A DNA stretch of 64,000 nucleotides. It comes from Alphaproteobacteria bacterium. Its GTDB lineage: Bacteria; Pseudomonadota; Alphaproteobacteria; Rhodobacterales; Rhodobacteraceae. The DNA lies in contig JAUILL010000020.1 in assembly GCA_030433335.1 (NCBI GenBank), positions 1 through 64,000 of the forward strand. Reading direction: 5' to 3'. The notes beneath the pieces were generated by a model that ran no database searches, was not told the DNA's origin, and worked only from the letters and a program-made list of their open reading frames with translations. A program made the position numbers and the translations under genes. This document shows positions 29,020-38,674 of this stretch, in pieces. Position 1 is the first letter of the stretch. Every line of letters begins with the position of its first letter.

Positions 29020-29703
29020 ATGACCACTCTGGATATGTCCACCACCCCCCTGCGCGAGGTCAACGTGACCCTGCAAGAGGCTGCGAAATCCCAATCGAAC
29101 AGCGCGTACGAGATCACCAATCCTCGCGGCAGTCACGCGGTCGCAGTGGGCCTTGATGGCCCGCTGTCGGTCACGATCAAAGGCTCGACCGGTTACTACT
29201 GCGCGGGCATGAACAAATCCGCGACCGTCCGCGTCGAAGGCTCCACCGGCCCAGGCGTTGCGGAAAACATGATGTCCGGCGAGGTCGTGATCGAAGGCGA
29301 CGCGTCCCAGTATGCCGGCGCAACCGGTCACGGCGGCCTCTTGAACATCAAGGGGAATGCTTCGTCCCGCTGCGGCATCTCGATGAAGGGCATCGACATC
29401 GTCGTTCACGGCAATATCGGCCACATGTCCGCCTTCATGGCGCAAAAGGGCAACCTGGTTGTTCTGGGGGATGCAGGGGACGCGCTAGGGGACTCGCTGT
29501 ACGAGGCGCGTCTTTTCGTGCGCGGCTCGGTGAAATCGCTCGGCGCGGACTGCATCGAAAAAGAAATGCGCCCCGAGCACATCGAAATCCTCAAGGACCT
29601 GCTGGCCAAGGCGGGTGCTGACGCCAAGCCCGAAGAGTTCAAGCGCTATGGCTCGGCCCGCAAGCTCTACAATTTCAACATCGACCACGCCGACGAATAC
29701 TGA
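29020..29703 (+). CDS. mgsB: GltB C-terminal (GXGXG) domain subunit (GlxC / MgsB-like)
   Basis: beta-helix repeats SGEVVIEGDASQYAGATGHGGLLNIKGNASSRCGISMKGIDIVV. Confidence 0.82.
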   Translation: MTTLDMSTTPLREVNVTLQEAAKSQSNSAYEITNPRGSHAVAVGLDGPLSVTIKGSTGYYCAGMNKSATVRVEGSTGPGVAENMMSGEVVIEGDASQYAGATGHGGLLNIKGNASSRCGISMKGIDIVVHGNIGHMSAFMAQKGNLVVLGDAGDALGDSLYEARLFVRGSVKSLGADCIEKEMRPEHIEILKDLLAKAGADAKPEEFKRYGSARKLYNFNIDHADEY

Positions 29704-29713
29704 GGAGCGCGAC

Positions 29714-31039
29714 ATGGATAAGACACCCCAAACCGATCCGCGCCAGAGCTGGACGTTCTCGAACTCGGTCAACTCGGAAATCCGCCGTGCGGCTGCGACC
29801 GGCATCTATGACATCCGTGGTGGCGGCGCGAAACGCCGTGTGCCGCACTTTGATGACCTGCTGTTCCTTGGCGCGTCGATGTCGCGCTACCCACTCGAAG
29901 GGTATCGTGAGAAATGCGATACCTCGGTCACCCTCGGCACCCGTTTCGCCAAAAAGCCGATCGAGCTGAAAATCCCGATCACCATCGCGGGCATGTCGTT
30001 TGGCGCGCTATCCGGCCACGCCAAAGAGGCTCTGGGCCGCGGTGCGACCATGGCAGGCACGTCGACCACTACTGGCGACGGCGGCATGACCGAAGAGGAA
30101 CGCGGCCACTCGGAAAAGCTGGTTTATCAGTATCTTCCCAGCCGCTATGGCATGAACCCTGACGATCTACGCCGCGCCGATGCGATCGAGATTGTCGTGG
30201 GGCAGGGCGCAAAACCGGGCGGGGGCGGCATGCTGCTGGGTCAGAAAATCACCGAGCGTGTCGCTGGCATGCGCGATCTGCCCGTGGGCATCGACCAGCG
30301 TTCGGCCTGCCGTCACCCCGACTGGACCGGACCTGATGATCTGGAGATCAAAATCCTAGAGATCCGCGAAATCACTGGCTGGGAAAAGCCGATCTACATC
30401 AAGATCGGTGGCGCGCGTCCCTACTATGACACCGCTCTGGCAGTCAAAGCAGGCGCAGATGTGGTCGTTCTGGACGGGATGCAAGGCGGTACTGCGGCGA
30501 CCCAAGACGTGTTCATCGAACACGTTGGCCAGCCGACCTTGGCGTGTATCCGTCCCGCCGTTCAGGCGCTTCAGGATCTGGGAATGCACCGCGAAGTGCA
30601 GCTGGTCGTTTCTGGCGGCATGCGCTCTGGCGCGGACGTGGCCAAGGCGCTGGCTCTGGGGGCCGATGCGGTCGCCATCGGCACCGCGGCGTTGATCGCT
30701 CTGGGGGACAATGACCCCAAGTGGGAGGCAGAATATCAGGCGCTCGGCACCACCACTGGTGCCTATGACGACTGGCACGAGGGCCGCGATCCGGCGGGCA
30801 TCACCACCCAAGACCCAGAGTTGATGAAGCGTCTGGACCCCACCGCTGCGGGCCGCCGTCTGCGCAACTACCTGAACGTGATGACGCTGGAATGCCAGAC
30901 CATCGCCCGCGCTTGCGGCCACAACCACGTGCACAACCTCGAGCCAGAGGATCTGTGCGCCCTGACCATGGAAGCCGCCGCCATGGCGCAGGTTCCGCTG
31001 GCAGGCACCAACTGGTACCCCGGCAAACCCGGCTTCTAA
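29714..31039 (+). CDS. mgsC: FMN-binding glutamate synthase-family subunit (GlxD / MgsC-like)
   Basis: IAGMSFGALSGHAKEALGRGA, GAKPGGGGMLLGQKI, VLDGMQGGTAATQDVF. Confidence 0.85.
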   Translation: MDKTPQTDPRQSWTFSNSVNSEIRRAAATGIYDIRGGGAKRRVPHFDDLLFLGASMSRYPLEGYREKCDTSVTLGTRFAKKPIELKIPITIAGMSFGALSGHAKEALGRGATMAGTSTTTGDGGMTEEERGHSEKLVYQYLPSRYGMNPDDLRRADAIEIVVGQGAKPGGGGMLLGQKITERVAGMRDLPVGIDQRSACRHPDWTGPDDLEIKILEIREITGWEKPIYIKIGGARPYYDTALAVKAGADVVVLDGMQGGTAATQDVFIEHVGQPTLACIRPAVQALQDLGMHREVQLVVSGGMRSGADVAKALALGADAVAIGTAALIALGDNDPKWEAEYQALGTTTGAYDDWHEGRDPAGITTQDPELMKRLDPTAAGRRLRNYLNVMTLECQTIARACGHNHVHNLEPEDLCALTMEAAAMAQVPLAGTNWYPGKPGF

Positions 31040-31048
31040 GCGACGCGC

Positions 31049-31072
31049 CAGAGGGGTGCCCGCACCCCTCTG
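31049..31072 (+). promoter_or_regulatory. intercistronic stem-loop between mgsC-like and gmaS-like genes
   Basis: CAGAGGGGTG-cccg-CACCCCTCTG, perfect 10-bp stem, no downstream U tract. Confidence 0.65.
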
Positions 31073-31099
31073 CAATCAACAGGGAAAAGGGATAAAAAT

Positions 31100-32416
31100 A
31101 TGAGTAAACTCGCAAAATTTGCCGAAGAGAACGGCGTTAAGTATTTCATGGTCTCCTATACCGACCTGTTCGGCGGCCAGCGCGCAAAATTGGTGCCCGC
31201 CAGCGCCATCGCGGACATGGAAGAGGACGGAGCAGGCTTTGCAGGCTTTGCCACATGGCTCGACCTGACACCTGCCCACCCCGATATGCTGGCGGTTCCG
31301 GATGCCGATGCCGTGATCCAACTTCCTTGGAAACCTGAGGTCGCATGGGTCCCCGCAGACTGCGTGATGGAAGGCGAGCCCGTTGACCAAGCCCCGCGCA
31401 ACGTCCTGAAGAAGCTGATCGAAGAAGCCGCAAACGCGGGCCTGCGCGTCAAAACCGGCATCGAGGCGGAATTCTTTCTGCTGACGCCTGAGGGCGACAA
31501 AATCTCAGATCCCTTCGATACCGCCGAGAAGCCTTGCTACGATCAGCAGGCGGTCATGCGCCGCTACGACGTGATCGCGGAAATCTGCGACTACATGCTG
31601 GACCTCGGCTGGGGCCCCTATCAGAACGACCACGAGGACGCGAACGGACAGTTCGAAATGAACTGGGAGTTCGACGACGCACTGGTCACCGCCGACCGCC
31701 ACTCCTTCTTCAAATTCATGGTGAAATCGGTCGCGGAAAAGCATGGCCTGCGCGCGACTTTCATGCCCAAACCGATCGAAGGCCTGACCGGCAACGGCTG
31801 CCACGCCCACATCTCGGTCTGGGACATGGACGGCAAGACCAACGCCTTTGCGGGCGACGCGGGCGGCCAGATCGGCGAGGTTGGCTTGTCCGAGCAGGGC
31901 GGCTTCTTCCTCGGCGGTATTATGAAGCACGCAGAGGCGCTGGCGGCGATCACCAACCCCACCGTGAACAGCTACAAGCGCATCAACGCCCCCCGCACGA
32001 TGTCGGGCGCAACGTGGGCGCCGAACACAGTGACTTGGACTGGCAACAACCGCACGCACATGGTCCGCGTGCCTGGCCCCGGCCGGTTCGAACTGCGCCT
32101 GCCCGATGGCGCGGTGAACCCCTATCTGCTCCAAGCAGTGATCATCGCGGCGGGCCTGTCGGGGATCAATTCCAAAGCCAACCCCGGAAAGCGATGGGAC
32201 ATCGATATGTACGCCGAGGGCCACACTGTCACTGACGCGCCCAAACTGCCGCTCAACATGCTGGACGCGATCCGCGCGTTTGACGCGGACGAAGGGCTGA
32301 AGACTGCGTTGGGCAGCGCATTCTCTGCGTCTTACATCAAGATGAAACATCAGGAATGGAACGCGTTCGTCTCGCATTTCTCGGCATGGGAAAAGGACAA
32401 CACGCTCGACATCTGA
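31100..32416 (+). CDS. gmaS: glutamine synthetase type III-like; probable gamma-glutamylmethylamide synthetase
   Basis: 438 aa GS fold (EAEFFLL, GNGCHAHIS, NRTHMVRVPGPGRFELRLPDGAVNPYL) in mgsABC-mgdABCD context. Confidence 0.8.
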   Translation: MSKLAKFAEENGVKYFMVSYTDLFGGQRAKLVPASAIADMEEDGAGFAGFATWLDLTPAHPDMLAVPDADAVIQLPWKPEVAWVPADCVMEGEPVDQAPRNVLKKLIEEAANAGLRVKTGIEAEFFLLTPEGDKISDPFDTAEKPCYDQQAVMRRYDVIAEICDYMLDLGWGPYQNDHEDANGQFEMNWEFDDALVTADRHSFFKFMVKSVAEKHGLRATFMPKPIEGLTGNGCHAHISVWDMDGKTNAFAGDAGGQIGEVGLSEQGGFFLGGIMKHAEALAAITNPTVNSYKRINAPRTMSGATWAPNTVTWTGNNRTHMVRVPGPGRFELRLPDGAVNPYLLQAVIIAAGLSGINSKANPGKRWDIDMYAEGHTVTDAPKLPLNMLDAIRAFDADEGLKTALGSAFSASYIKMKHQEWNAFVSHFSAWEKDNTLDI

Positions 32417-32433
32417 TCCGATCAGGCATCCCG

Positions 32434-32455
32434 TCCGAGGTGTTTCCTCCTCGGA
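32434..32455 (+). terminator. terminator after gmaS
   Basis: TCCGAGG-tgtttcct-CCTCGGA-TTTT. Confidence 0.7.
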
Positions 32456-32463
32456 TTTTCCCT

Positions 32464-32487
32464 GGGGTCCGGTGCTATGCCGGACCC
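32464..32487. terminator. second terminator-like hairpin, shared by convergent gmaS and GlxA-family genes
   Basis: GGGTCCGG-tgctatg-CCGGACCC followed by TTTTT. Confidence 0.65.
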
Positions 32488-33470
32488 TTTTTGCGTCTCA
32501 GGGCCGAGGGCGCTTCGCCATACACGCGCCGATAGGCGTCCGCGAAGTGCGCCTGTGTGGCAAAGCCAGTGATCTGCGCGACCTCGGTCAAAGGCATGCG
32601 GCTGGTTTGGATCAGATCACGCGCTGTTTCTAGCCGAATGCGCCGGTATTCCTCCATCATCGGGCGTCCGATTGCATCGTTGAACTGACGCTGCAACTGT
32701 CGGGCAGACAGCCCCGCCAAATCTGCCAGTTGCTGCTGACTGAGGGGATCTGCGATGTGGGATTCCATCATCTCCAAGGTCGCCAGAACGCTATCAGGCA
32801 GCACCCCATAGCGCGCCGCAATCGAAGACTGCTGCGGGGCGTCGGCCCCGCGCACATCGGTCTGGATAAACCAATCCGAAATCCGCTGCGCAAACCTCCT
32901 CCCGTGATCCCGCGCAATGATCGCGTGCATCATATCCAGCGGCGCAGAGCCCCCCGCGCAGGTGTACCGATCGCGGTCGATCACAAACAAGCGCCGCTCC
33001 AGCAGCCAAGTGCCTTCCATCGCGTTAAAATCATCGTAATGATGCCAATGAGCAGTGAAACGTCGGCCGGCCAGCAGGTCTGCCTTGGCCAGCAAGAGCG
33101 CTCCACCGGATATCCCGCCAAGGGCCACGCCAGCCCGTTCCACCTGACGGAGCCAAGCAAACAGGTTCGGGTCATTAATGCGCGCCGGATTGCCCCCAGC
33201 GACCACGAAAAGGATATCGTAGTCCGGCGAGACATCGCGGTAAAACGCAGTCTCGAACCGTGCCCCGATTGAAGATTGCGCCGTCTGGCCCGTCGTCGAC
33301 AAAAGCGTCACGTCATAGGCCAACGAAGGCGCGAACATATTGGCAGCCCTCAAGGGCTCCAACGCCGCGGCAGTCGAAAGTAGCGCGAAATCATCGACGA
33401 GAAGAAACCCGAATTTTCGCAACTCCGCCTCCTGCGCTGGTACATCGCCACATGTCCTTTTTACGAACAT
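32475..33470 (-). CDS. GlxA family transcriptional regulator (DJ-1/PfpI domain plus AraC HTH)
   Basis: LSARQLQRQFNDAIGRPMMEEYRRIRLETARDLI and GGISGGALLLAKADLL; start choice between 33470 and 33485 uncertain. Confidence 0.9.
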   Translation of the reverse strand: MFVKRTCGDVPAQEAELRKFGFLLVDDFALLSTAAALEPLRAANMFAPSLAYDVTLLSTTGQTAQSSIGARFETAFYRDVSPDYDILFVVAGGNPARINDPNLFAWLRQVERAGVALGGISGGALLLAKADLLAGRRFTAHWHHYDDFNAMEGTWLLERRLFVIDRDRYTCAGGSAPLDMMHAIIARDHGRRFAQRISDWFIQTDVRGADAPQQSSIAARYGVLPDSVLATLEMMESHIADPLSQQQLADLAGLSARQLQRQFNDAIGRPMMEEYRRIRLETARDLIQTSRMPLTEVAQITGFATQAHFADAYRRVYGEAPSALRRKKGPA

Positions 33471-33541
33471 GAATGTCCGAACCAAAGAAGTATTTCCGAA
33501 GACAAAGCAATAAAACTGAAGACGTACGAAGGAGAGAAAGT

Positions 33542-34792
33542 ATGAAATTCTCTGGATTTAAGGTCTTCAAAGAAGCAGTGACCGGCCACAAGGGGTGGAA
33601 GCCTCTCTGGCGGAACCCCGAGCCAAAGAAGTCCTACGACATCATTATCGTCGGCGGCGGCGGGCACGGTCTGGCGACGGCCTACCATCTGGCCGCGACC
33701 TACGGGCTGAAGAACATCGCGGTTCTCGAGAAAAGCTGGCTCGGGTCGGGCAATATCGGCCGGAACACCACGATCATTCGCTCGAACTATTTGCTGCCGG
33801 GGAACCAGCCTTTCTACGAATTCTCGATGAAGCTGTGGGAGAGCCAAGAGCAGGACCTCAACTTCAACTCGATGGTCAGCCAGCGTTCGATCATCAACCT
33901 GTGCCATACGGATGCGCAGCGGGATGCCTATCGCCGCCGGGGCAACGCGATGCACCTGTCTGGCGCGGGCGGAACGCTGTTATCGCAGGCTGATCTGCGC
34001 GAGATGGTGCCTTTTCTCAACTTCGACAACGCACGGTTCCCGATCAAGGGCGCGCTGATGCAGAAGCGCGCAGGCACTGCCCGTCACGACGGCGTAGCTT
34101 GGGGTTATGCGCGTGCCGCAGATATGCGCGGCGTCGACCTGATCCAGAACTGCGAAGTCACGGGCTTCCGCATCGAAGATGGCAAGATGCTGGGGGTCGA
34201 GACCTCTTGTGGATACATCGGCTCCGAGAAGGTCGGTGTGGCCGTGGCGGGCTCATCCTCTCGCGTCATGTCGATGGCAGGGATGCGCTTGCCGATCGAG
34301 AGCCACGTCCTGCAAGCCTTTGTTTCTGAGGGGTTGAAGCCCACAATCCCGGGCGTGATCACCTTTGGCGCGGGGCACTTCTATGTCAGCCAGTCGGACA
34401 AGGGCGGGCTGGTCTTTGGCGGCGATATCGACGGCTACAACTCCTATGCGCAGCGCGGCAACCTGCCTGTGGTCGAGGACGTGGTCGAGGGAGGCATGGC
34501 CCTGATGCCTATGATTGGCCGCGCGCGTCTGCTGCGCAGTTGGGGCGGCATCATGGACATGTCCATGGATGGCTCGCCGATCATCGACCGCACCCACATC
34601 GACGGCCTCTATCTGAATGCGGGCTGGTGCTATGGCGGGTTTAAAGCGACGCCGGCCTCTGGCTACTGCTTTGCCCACCTCTTGGCCACGGACACCCCGC
34701 ACGAAACCGCGACCGCCTATCGGCTGGACCGGTTCGCGCGGGGCTATGTCATCGACGAAAAGGGCGTTGGCGCCCAACCCAACCTGCACTGA
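33542..34792 (+). CDS. mgdA: sarcosine oxidase beta subunit-like FAD oxidoreductase (N-methylglutamate dehydrogenase subunit A-like)
   Basis: DIIIVGGGGHGLATAYHLA, LGSGNIGRNTTIIRSNYL, NAGWCYGGFKATPASG. Confidence 0.83.
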   Translation: MKFSGFKVFKEAVTGHKGWKPLWRNPEPKKSYDIIIVGGGGHGLATAYHLAATYGLKNIAVLEKSWLGSGNIGRNTTIIRSNYLLPGNQPFYEFSMKLWESQEQDLNFNSMVSQRSIINLCHTDAQRDAYRRRGNAMHLSGAGGTLLSQADLREMVPFLNFDNARFPIKGALMQKRAGTARHDGVAWGYARAADMRGVDLIQNCEVTGFRIEDGKMLGVETSCGYIGSEKVGVAVAGSSSRVMSMAGMRLPIESHVLQAFVSEGLKPTIPGVITFGAGHFYVSQSDKGGLVFGGDIDGYNSYAQRGNLPVVEDVVEGGMALMPMIGRARLLRSWGGIMDMSMDGSPIIDRTHIDGLYLNAGWCYGGFKATPASGYCFAHLLATDTPHETATAYRLDRFARGYVIDEKGVGAQPNLH

Positions 34793-34801
34793 GGCCGACT
34801 G

Positions 34802-35083
34802 ATGCTGATCCCCCATCCCCTGCTTGGCCTGCGCGACGCACAAGAGTTCACCTATTATGGTGATGCCGCGCTGATGGACCGTCCCGATCCAAGCGCCGAG
34901 ACCGCCGAAGCGGACTTCTGCGACTACGTTTTCCTGCGCGACAACCCTGCCGGTGTCCACCGCGAGCTGTGGTTCCACGAGCAAGGCGACCGCTCTTGGC
35001 TGGTAGTGACCCGCAACACAGTGACCCACGAAATCCTGAGCGCCGAGCTGGCCACCGACGTCAAATCCCGAGGTGCGAAATGA
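34802..35083 (+). CDS. mgdB: sarcosine oxidase delta subunit-like
   Basis: 93 aa; EFTYYGDAAL...DYVFLRDNPAGVHRELWFHEQGDRSWLVVTRNT. Confidence 0.83.
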   Translation: MLIPHPLLGLRDAQEFTYYGDAALMDRPDPSAETAEADFCDYVFLRDNPAGVHRELWFHEQGDRSWLVVTRNTVTHEILSAELATDVKSRGAK

Positions 35084-38025
35084 CCCGTTTGACTGGCGGT
35101 CTGATCGACCGCTCGAAGCCCCTGCACTTTACCTTCAACGGGCAGGGCTACACCGGCTATGCAGGCGACACGCTGGCCTCAGCTCTGTTGGCCAATGGCG
35201 TGCAGCTGATGGGCCGTAGTTTTAAATATCACCGGCCACGCGGGGTCTTTTCCGCTGGCTCCGAAGAACCGAACGCCCTGATCACTCTGCGTGATGGGGC
35301 ACGATCAGAACCGAACACCCGCGCCACTGTAGCCGAGCTCTACGACGGCCTGACCGCCAGATCACAGAACCACATTGGCCCGCTGGACCGCGATCTGCTG
35401 GCCATCAACGACCGCCTCGCGCCCTTCTTTGCCGCTGGTTTCTACTACAAGACCTTCATGTGGCCTCGCGCCTTCTGGGAAAAGCTATACGAACCCGCGA
35501 TCCGCAAGGCCGCTGGTCTTGGCGAACTGTCGATGCTGCCCGACCCCGATGCCTATGACAAAGGCTTCCTGCACAGCGATGTGCTGGTCATCGGCGCGGG
35601 CGCTGCGGGCTTGACCGCCGCTCTGACCGCCGGACGGGCGGGAGCAAAAGTGATCCTCGCGGACGAGGATTACCAGCTCGGTGGGCGTTTGTTGGCCGAG
35701 AGCGACCTCTTGGACGATGCCCCTGCGTCGGATTGGGTCTCGCAGACTGTGGCAGAACTGGACAGCCTGCCCAATGTGCGGATTATGCCGCGCACCACGA
35801 TCTTTGGGACTTATGATCACGGCATTTTCGGTGCAGTGGAGAAGGTTGCGGATCACTTGCCTGTGCCCGGTGATAAGGTTCGCCAAACCCTCTGGCGGAT
35901 CACAGCCAAAACCTCGGTTCTTGCAGCTGGCGCGATTGAACGGCACATCCCCTTTGCAGACAACGACCGGCCCGGGATCATGCTGTCCGGCGCCGTCCGC
36001 GCCTATGCCAATCGTTGGGCGACCACGCCAACCGCAACAGCCAGCGACCCCATAGCGATCTTCACCAATGGCGATGACGGGCACCGCACCGCTCTCGACC
36101 TGATCGCCAAAGGCGCACCAATTTTGGGGGTTATCGACACCCGAGAGGACGCGCCGAAGTTCGGCGACTATCAGGTCTTCGCAGGCAGCACCGTGACCGG
36201 ATCAAAGGGCCGCCTTGGCCTGACCAGCATCCAGATCACCCGCAACGGCCAAGGCTCATGGCACGACGTCGGCGCGCTGGCCGTCGCAGGTGGCTGGAAC
36301 CCGAACGTGCACCTGTCCTCGCATCACCGCGGACGCCCTGTTTGGGACGAAAGCTTGATGGCCTTTGTGCCGAGCCCCAATGGCCCCAAAAGCATGCTCC
36401 CCGCGGGGGCGGCTGCGGGGCAGGTCGGCACCCAATCTGCGATGCAGGATGGTATGCGCGCAGCCCTCGCCGCGCTTTCCGAGATCGGGATCAACGGGGC
36501 AGAGATCACGCTCCCCAAAGCCGAGAACGCCCCCAGCACGCAAGAAGCCTTCTGGCACGTCCCAACCAAGAAACGCGCGTGGGTCGATTTCCAGAACGAC
36601 GTCACGGTCAAAGACATCGCCCTTTCGCACAAAGAAAACATGCGTTCGGTCGAGCATCTGAAACGTTGGACCACCCTCGGCATGGCGACCGATCAGGGCA
36701 AAACCTCGAACATCTCGGCGCTGGCCGTGATGGCGGAACTCAGCGGCGCGACGATCCCCGAAACGGGCACGACGATCTTCCGTCCACCCTACACGGGCGT
36801 TTCACTGTCAGTCCTTGGGGGAGGCGACACAGGTCAGCATTTTCGGCCCACCCGCCTGACGCCGACGCACCATTGGGCCCAAGCCCAAGGCGCAGAATTT
36901 GTAGAAGTGGGTGCATGGATGCGCGCGCAGTATTTCCCACAGAGCGGTGAAACCCACTGGAGGGAGTCCGTTGATCGCGAAGTCTTAGCCGTCCGCTCGG
37001 CCGTGGGCCTGTGCGACGTCACGACTTTGGGCAAAATCGACGTTCAGGGTGCCGACGCAGGCGAATTTTTGAACCGCATCTATGCGAACATGATGGGCAC
37101 GTTGAAGGTCGGCATGGTCCGCTATGGCCTCATGCTGCGCGAGGACGGTCACCTTTACGACGACGGAACCTGCGCCAGATTAGCCGAGGATCACTATGTG
37201 GTCACGACCACTACTGCGAATGCAGGCGCGGTCTACAGGAACATGGAATTTGCGCGCCAATGCCTCTGGCCTGAACTGGACGTGCAGGTGATCTCGACCA
37301 CCGATGCTTGGGCGCAGATCGCTGTGGCAGGTCCCAAATCCCGCGAACTCCTAAGCCGTATCGCGGATGACTTCGACCTGTCGAACGAGGCCTTTCCGTT
37401 CATGGCCTGCGCTGACCTCACGATCTGCAACGGCCTCCGCGCACGTCTGTTCCGCATCTCGTTCTCAGGCGAATTGGCCTACGAGATCGCCGTGCCCGCC
37501 CGATATGGTCACGCCTTGATGGAGCGTCTGATGGAGCGCGGTGCTGATCTGTGGGTCACCCCCTACGGCACCGAAGCGCTTGCCGTCTTGCGGATCGAAA
37601 AGGGCCACGCCGCTGGTGCGGAATTAAACGGTCAAACAACGGCGGCGATGCTCGGACTTGGCAAAATGGTCTCAGCGAAAAAGGACTCCATCGGGGCCGT
37701 GATGTCCCGCCGAGAGGGCCTTGCCCAAGAGACGCGCCGGTTGGTCGGGTTGAAACCCGTCGATGGCACGCGGCAGGTCCCCGCCGGTTCGCATCTGTTT
37801 ACCAAAGGGGCTGAACAATCCCTCTCCACCGATCAGGGATGGGTCACATCCTCCTGCTTCTCGCCGCATGTGGGCGGCTATATCGCGCTAGGCTATCTGG
37901 TCGATGGCGACACACGCCAAGGCGAGATCATCACCGCTGCCAACCCGCTCGAAGGACAGGAATTCGACGTCGAAGTCGTCTCGGCCCATTTTATTGACCC
38001 CGAAGGAGGGCGCCTCCGTGACTGA
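35080..38025 (+). CDS. mgdC: sarcosine oxidase alpha subunit-like (FAD/NAD + aminomethyltransferase-type folate domain)
   Basis: FTFNGQGYTGYAGDTLASALLANGV, GAGAAGLTAALTAGRAGAKV, C-terminal GcvT-like domain; ATGA overlap with upstream subunit. Confidence 0.85.
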   Translation: MTRLTGGLIDRSKPLHFTFNGQGYTGYAGDTLASALLANGVQLMGRSFKYHRPRGVFSAGSEEPNALITLRDGARSEPNTRATVAELYDGLTARSQNHIGPLDRDLLAINDRLAPFFAAGFYYKTFMWPRAFWEKLYEPAIRKAAGLGELSMLPDPDAYDKGFLHSDVLVIGAGAAGLTAALTAGRAGAKVILADEDYQLGGRLLAESDLLDDAPASDWVSQTVAELDSLPNVRIMPRTTIFGTYDHGIFGAVEKVADHLPVPGDKVRQTLWRITAKTSVLAAGAIERHIPFADNDRPGIMLSGAVRAYANRWATTPTATASDPIAIFTNGDDGHRTALDLIAKGAPILGVIDTREDAPKFGDYQVFAGSTVTGSKGRLGLTSIQITRNGQGSWHDVGALAVAGGWNPNVHLSSHHRGRPVWDESLMAFVPSPNGPKSMLPAGAAAGQVGTQSAMQDGMRAALAALSEIGINGAEITLPKAENAPSTQEAFWHVPTKKRAWVDFQNDVTVKDIALSHKENMRSVEHLKRWTTLGMATDQGKTSNISALAVMAELSGATIPETGTTIFRPPYTGVSLSVLGGGDTGQHFRPTRLTPTHHWAQAQGAEFVEVGAWMRAQYFPQSGETHWRESVDREVLAVRSAVGLCDVTTLGKIDVQGADAGEFLNRIYANMMGTLKVGMVRYGLMLREDGHLYDDGTCARLAEDHYVVTTTTANAGAVYRNMEFARQCLWPELDVQVISTTDAWAQIAVAGPKSRELLSRIADDFDLSNEAFPFMACADLTICNGLRARLFRISFSGELAYEIAVPARYGHALMERLMERGADLWVTPYGTEALAVLRIEKGHAAGAELNGQTTAAMLGLGKMVSAKKDSIGAVMSRREGLAQETRRLVGLKPVDGTRQVPAGSHLFTKGAEQSLSTDQGWVTSSCFSPHVGGYIALGYLVDGDTRQGEIITAANPLEGQEFDVEVVSAHFIDPEGGRLRD

Positions 38026-38566
38026 TTTAACCCCGATCACTTCGCTTGGATCGCAGAGTGCGCAGCAAGTTTCCTATGGCGCTCTAACAATCGCTGAAGA
38101 GCCAGACCACGGGATCGCATCGCTGACCCTACGCAAGGGTCAGGATGCTCCGACAATCTTTGAGATGGCACTGCCAGAGGTAGGCAAAGTCGCACAAACA
38201 GGTCGAAATTTGGCGTTCTGGAGCGCTCCCAATCAATGGATGATCATGGGCGAAGGGCAAGGGACCACCGACTATGCCGCCATGATCAAGGCCGAAGCCC
38301 CAGCCGCGACAGTGACCGAGCAGACCGACGGCTTCGCGACCTTCTCGATCAAAGGAGAAGAGTCAAAACTGAAGCAGATGATGTCCAAACTGGTGAACCT
38401 GCCACCGGCGGCCTTCGCGGTTGGTTGCGCCGCCCGCACAGGGTTGGAGCACATGACGGTCTTTCTGGTGCGCGCAAATGAAACGGGTTTGCTCGTACTC
38501 GTTCCGCGCAGTTTTGCGGGATCCTTGTGGCACGCGCTTGAAACAGCGGCGCGGCGTCTGGCCTGA
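38018..38566 (+). CDS. mgdD: sarcosine oxidase gamma subunit-like, GTG start
   Basis: ORF overlaps mgdC stop; LPPAAFAVGCAARTGLEHMTVFLVR...PRSFAGSLWHAL. Confidence 0.8.
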   Translation: MTDLTPITSLGSQSAQQVSYGALTIAEEPDHGIASLTLRKGQDAPTIFEMALPEVGKVAQTGRNLAFWSAPNQWMIMGEGQGTTDYAAMIKAEAPAATVTEQTDGFATFSIKGEESKLKQMMSKLVNLPPAAFAVGCAARTGLEHMTVFLVRANETGLLVLVPRSFAGSLWHALETAARRLA

Positions 38567-38614
38567 TCGAAACGCAATCAGCGAAAATGTGATCATCTTC
38601 TGCTAGGCCAATCA

Positions 38615-38651
38615 TGATCGTGGCGTGGGGCTGGCTCCCGTGCCATGATCA
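38615..38651 (+). terminator. Rho-independent terminator downstream of the mgdABCD-like operon
   Basis: TGATCGTGGCGTGGG-gctggct-CCCGTGCCATGATCA, 15-bp stem with 3 G-U pairs, then aggcatatttt. Confidence 0.6.
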
Positions 38652-38674
38652 GGCATATTTTGAGGAATGCGCAC

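Noticed and set aside
31505-32377. 290-aa minus-strand ORF
   Set aside because: Antisense to gmaS.
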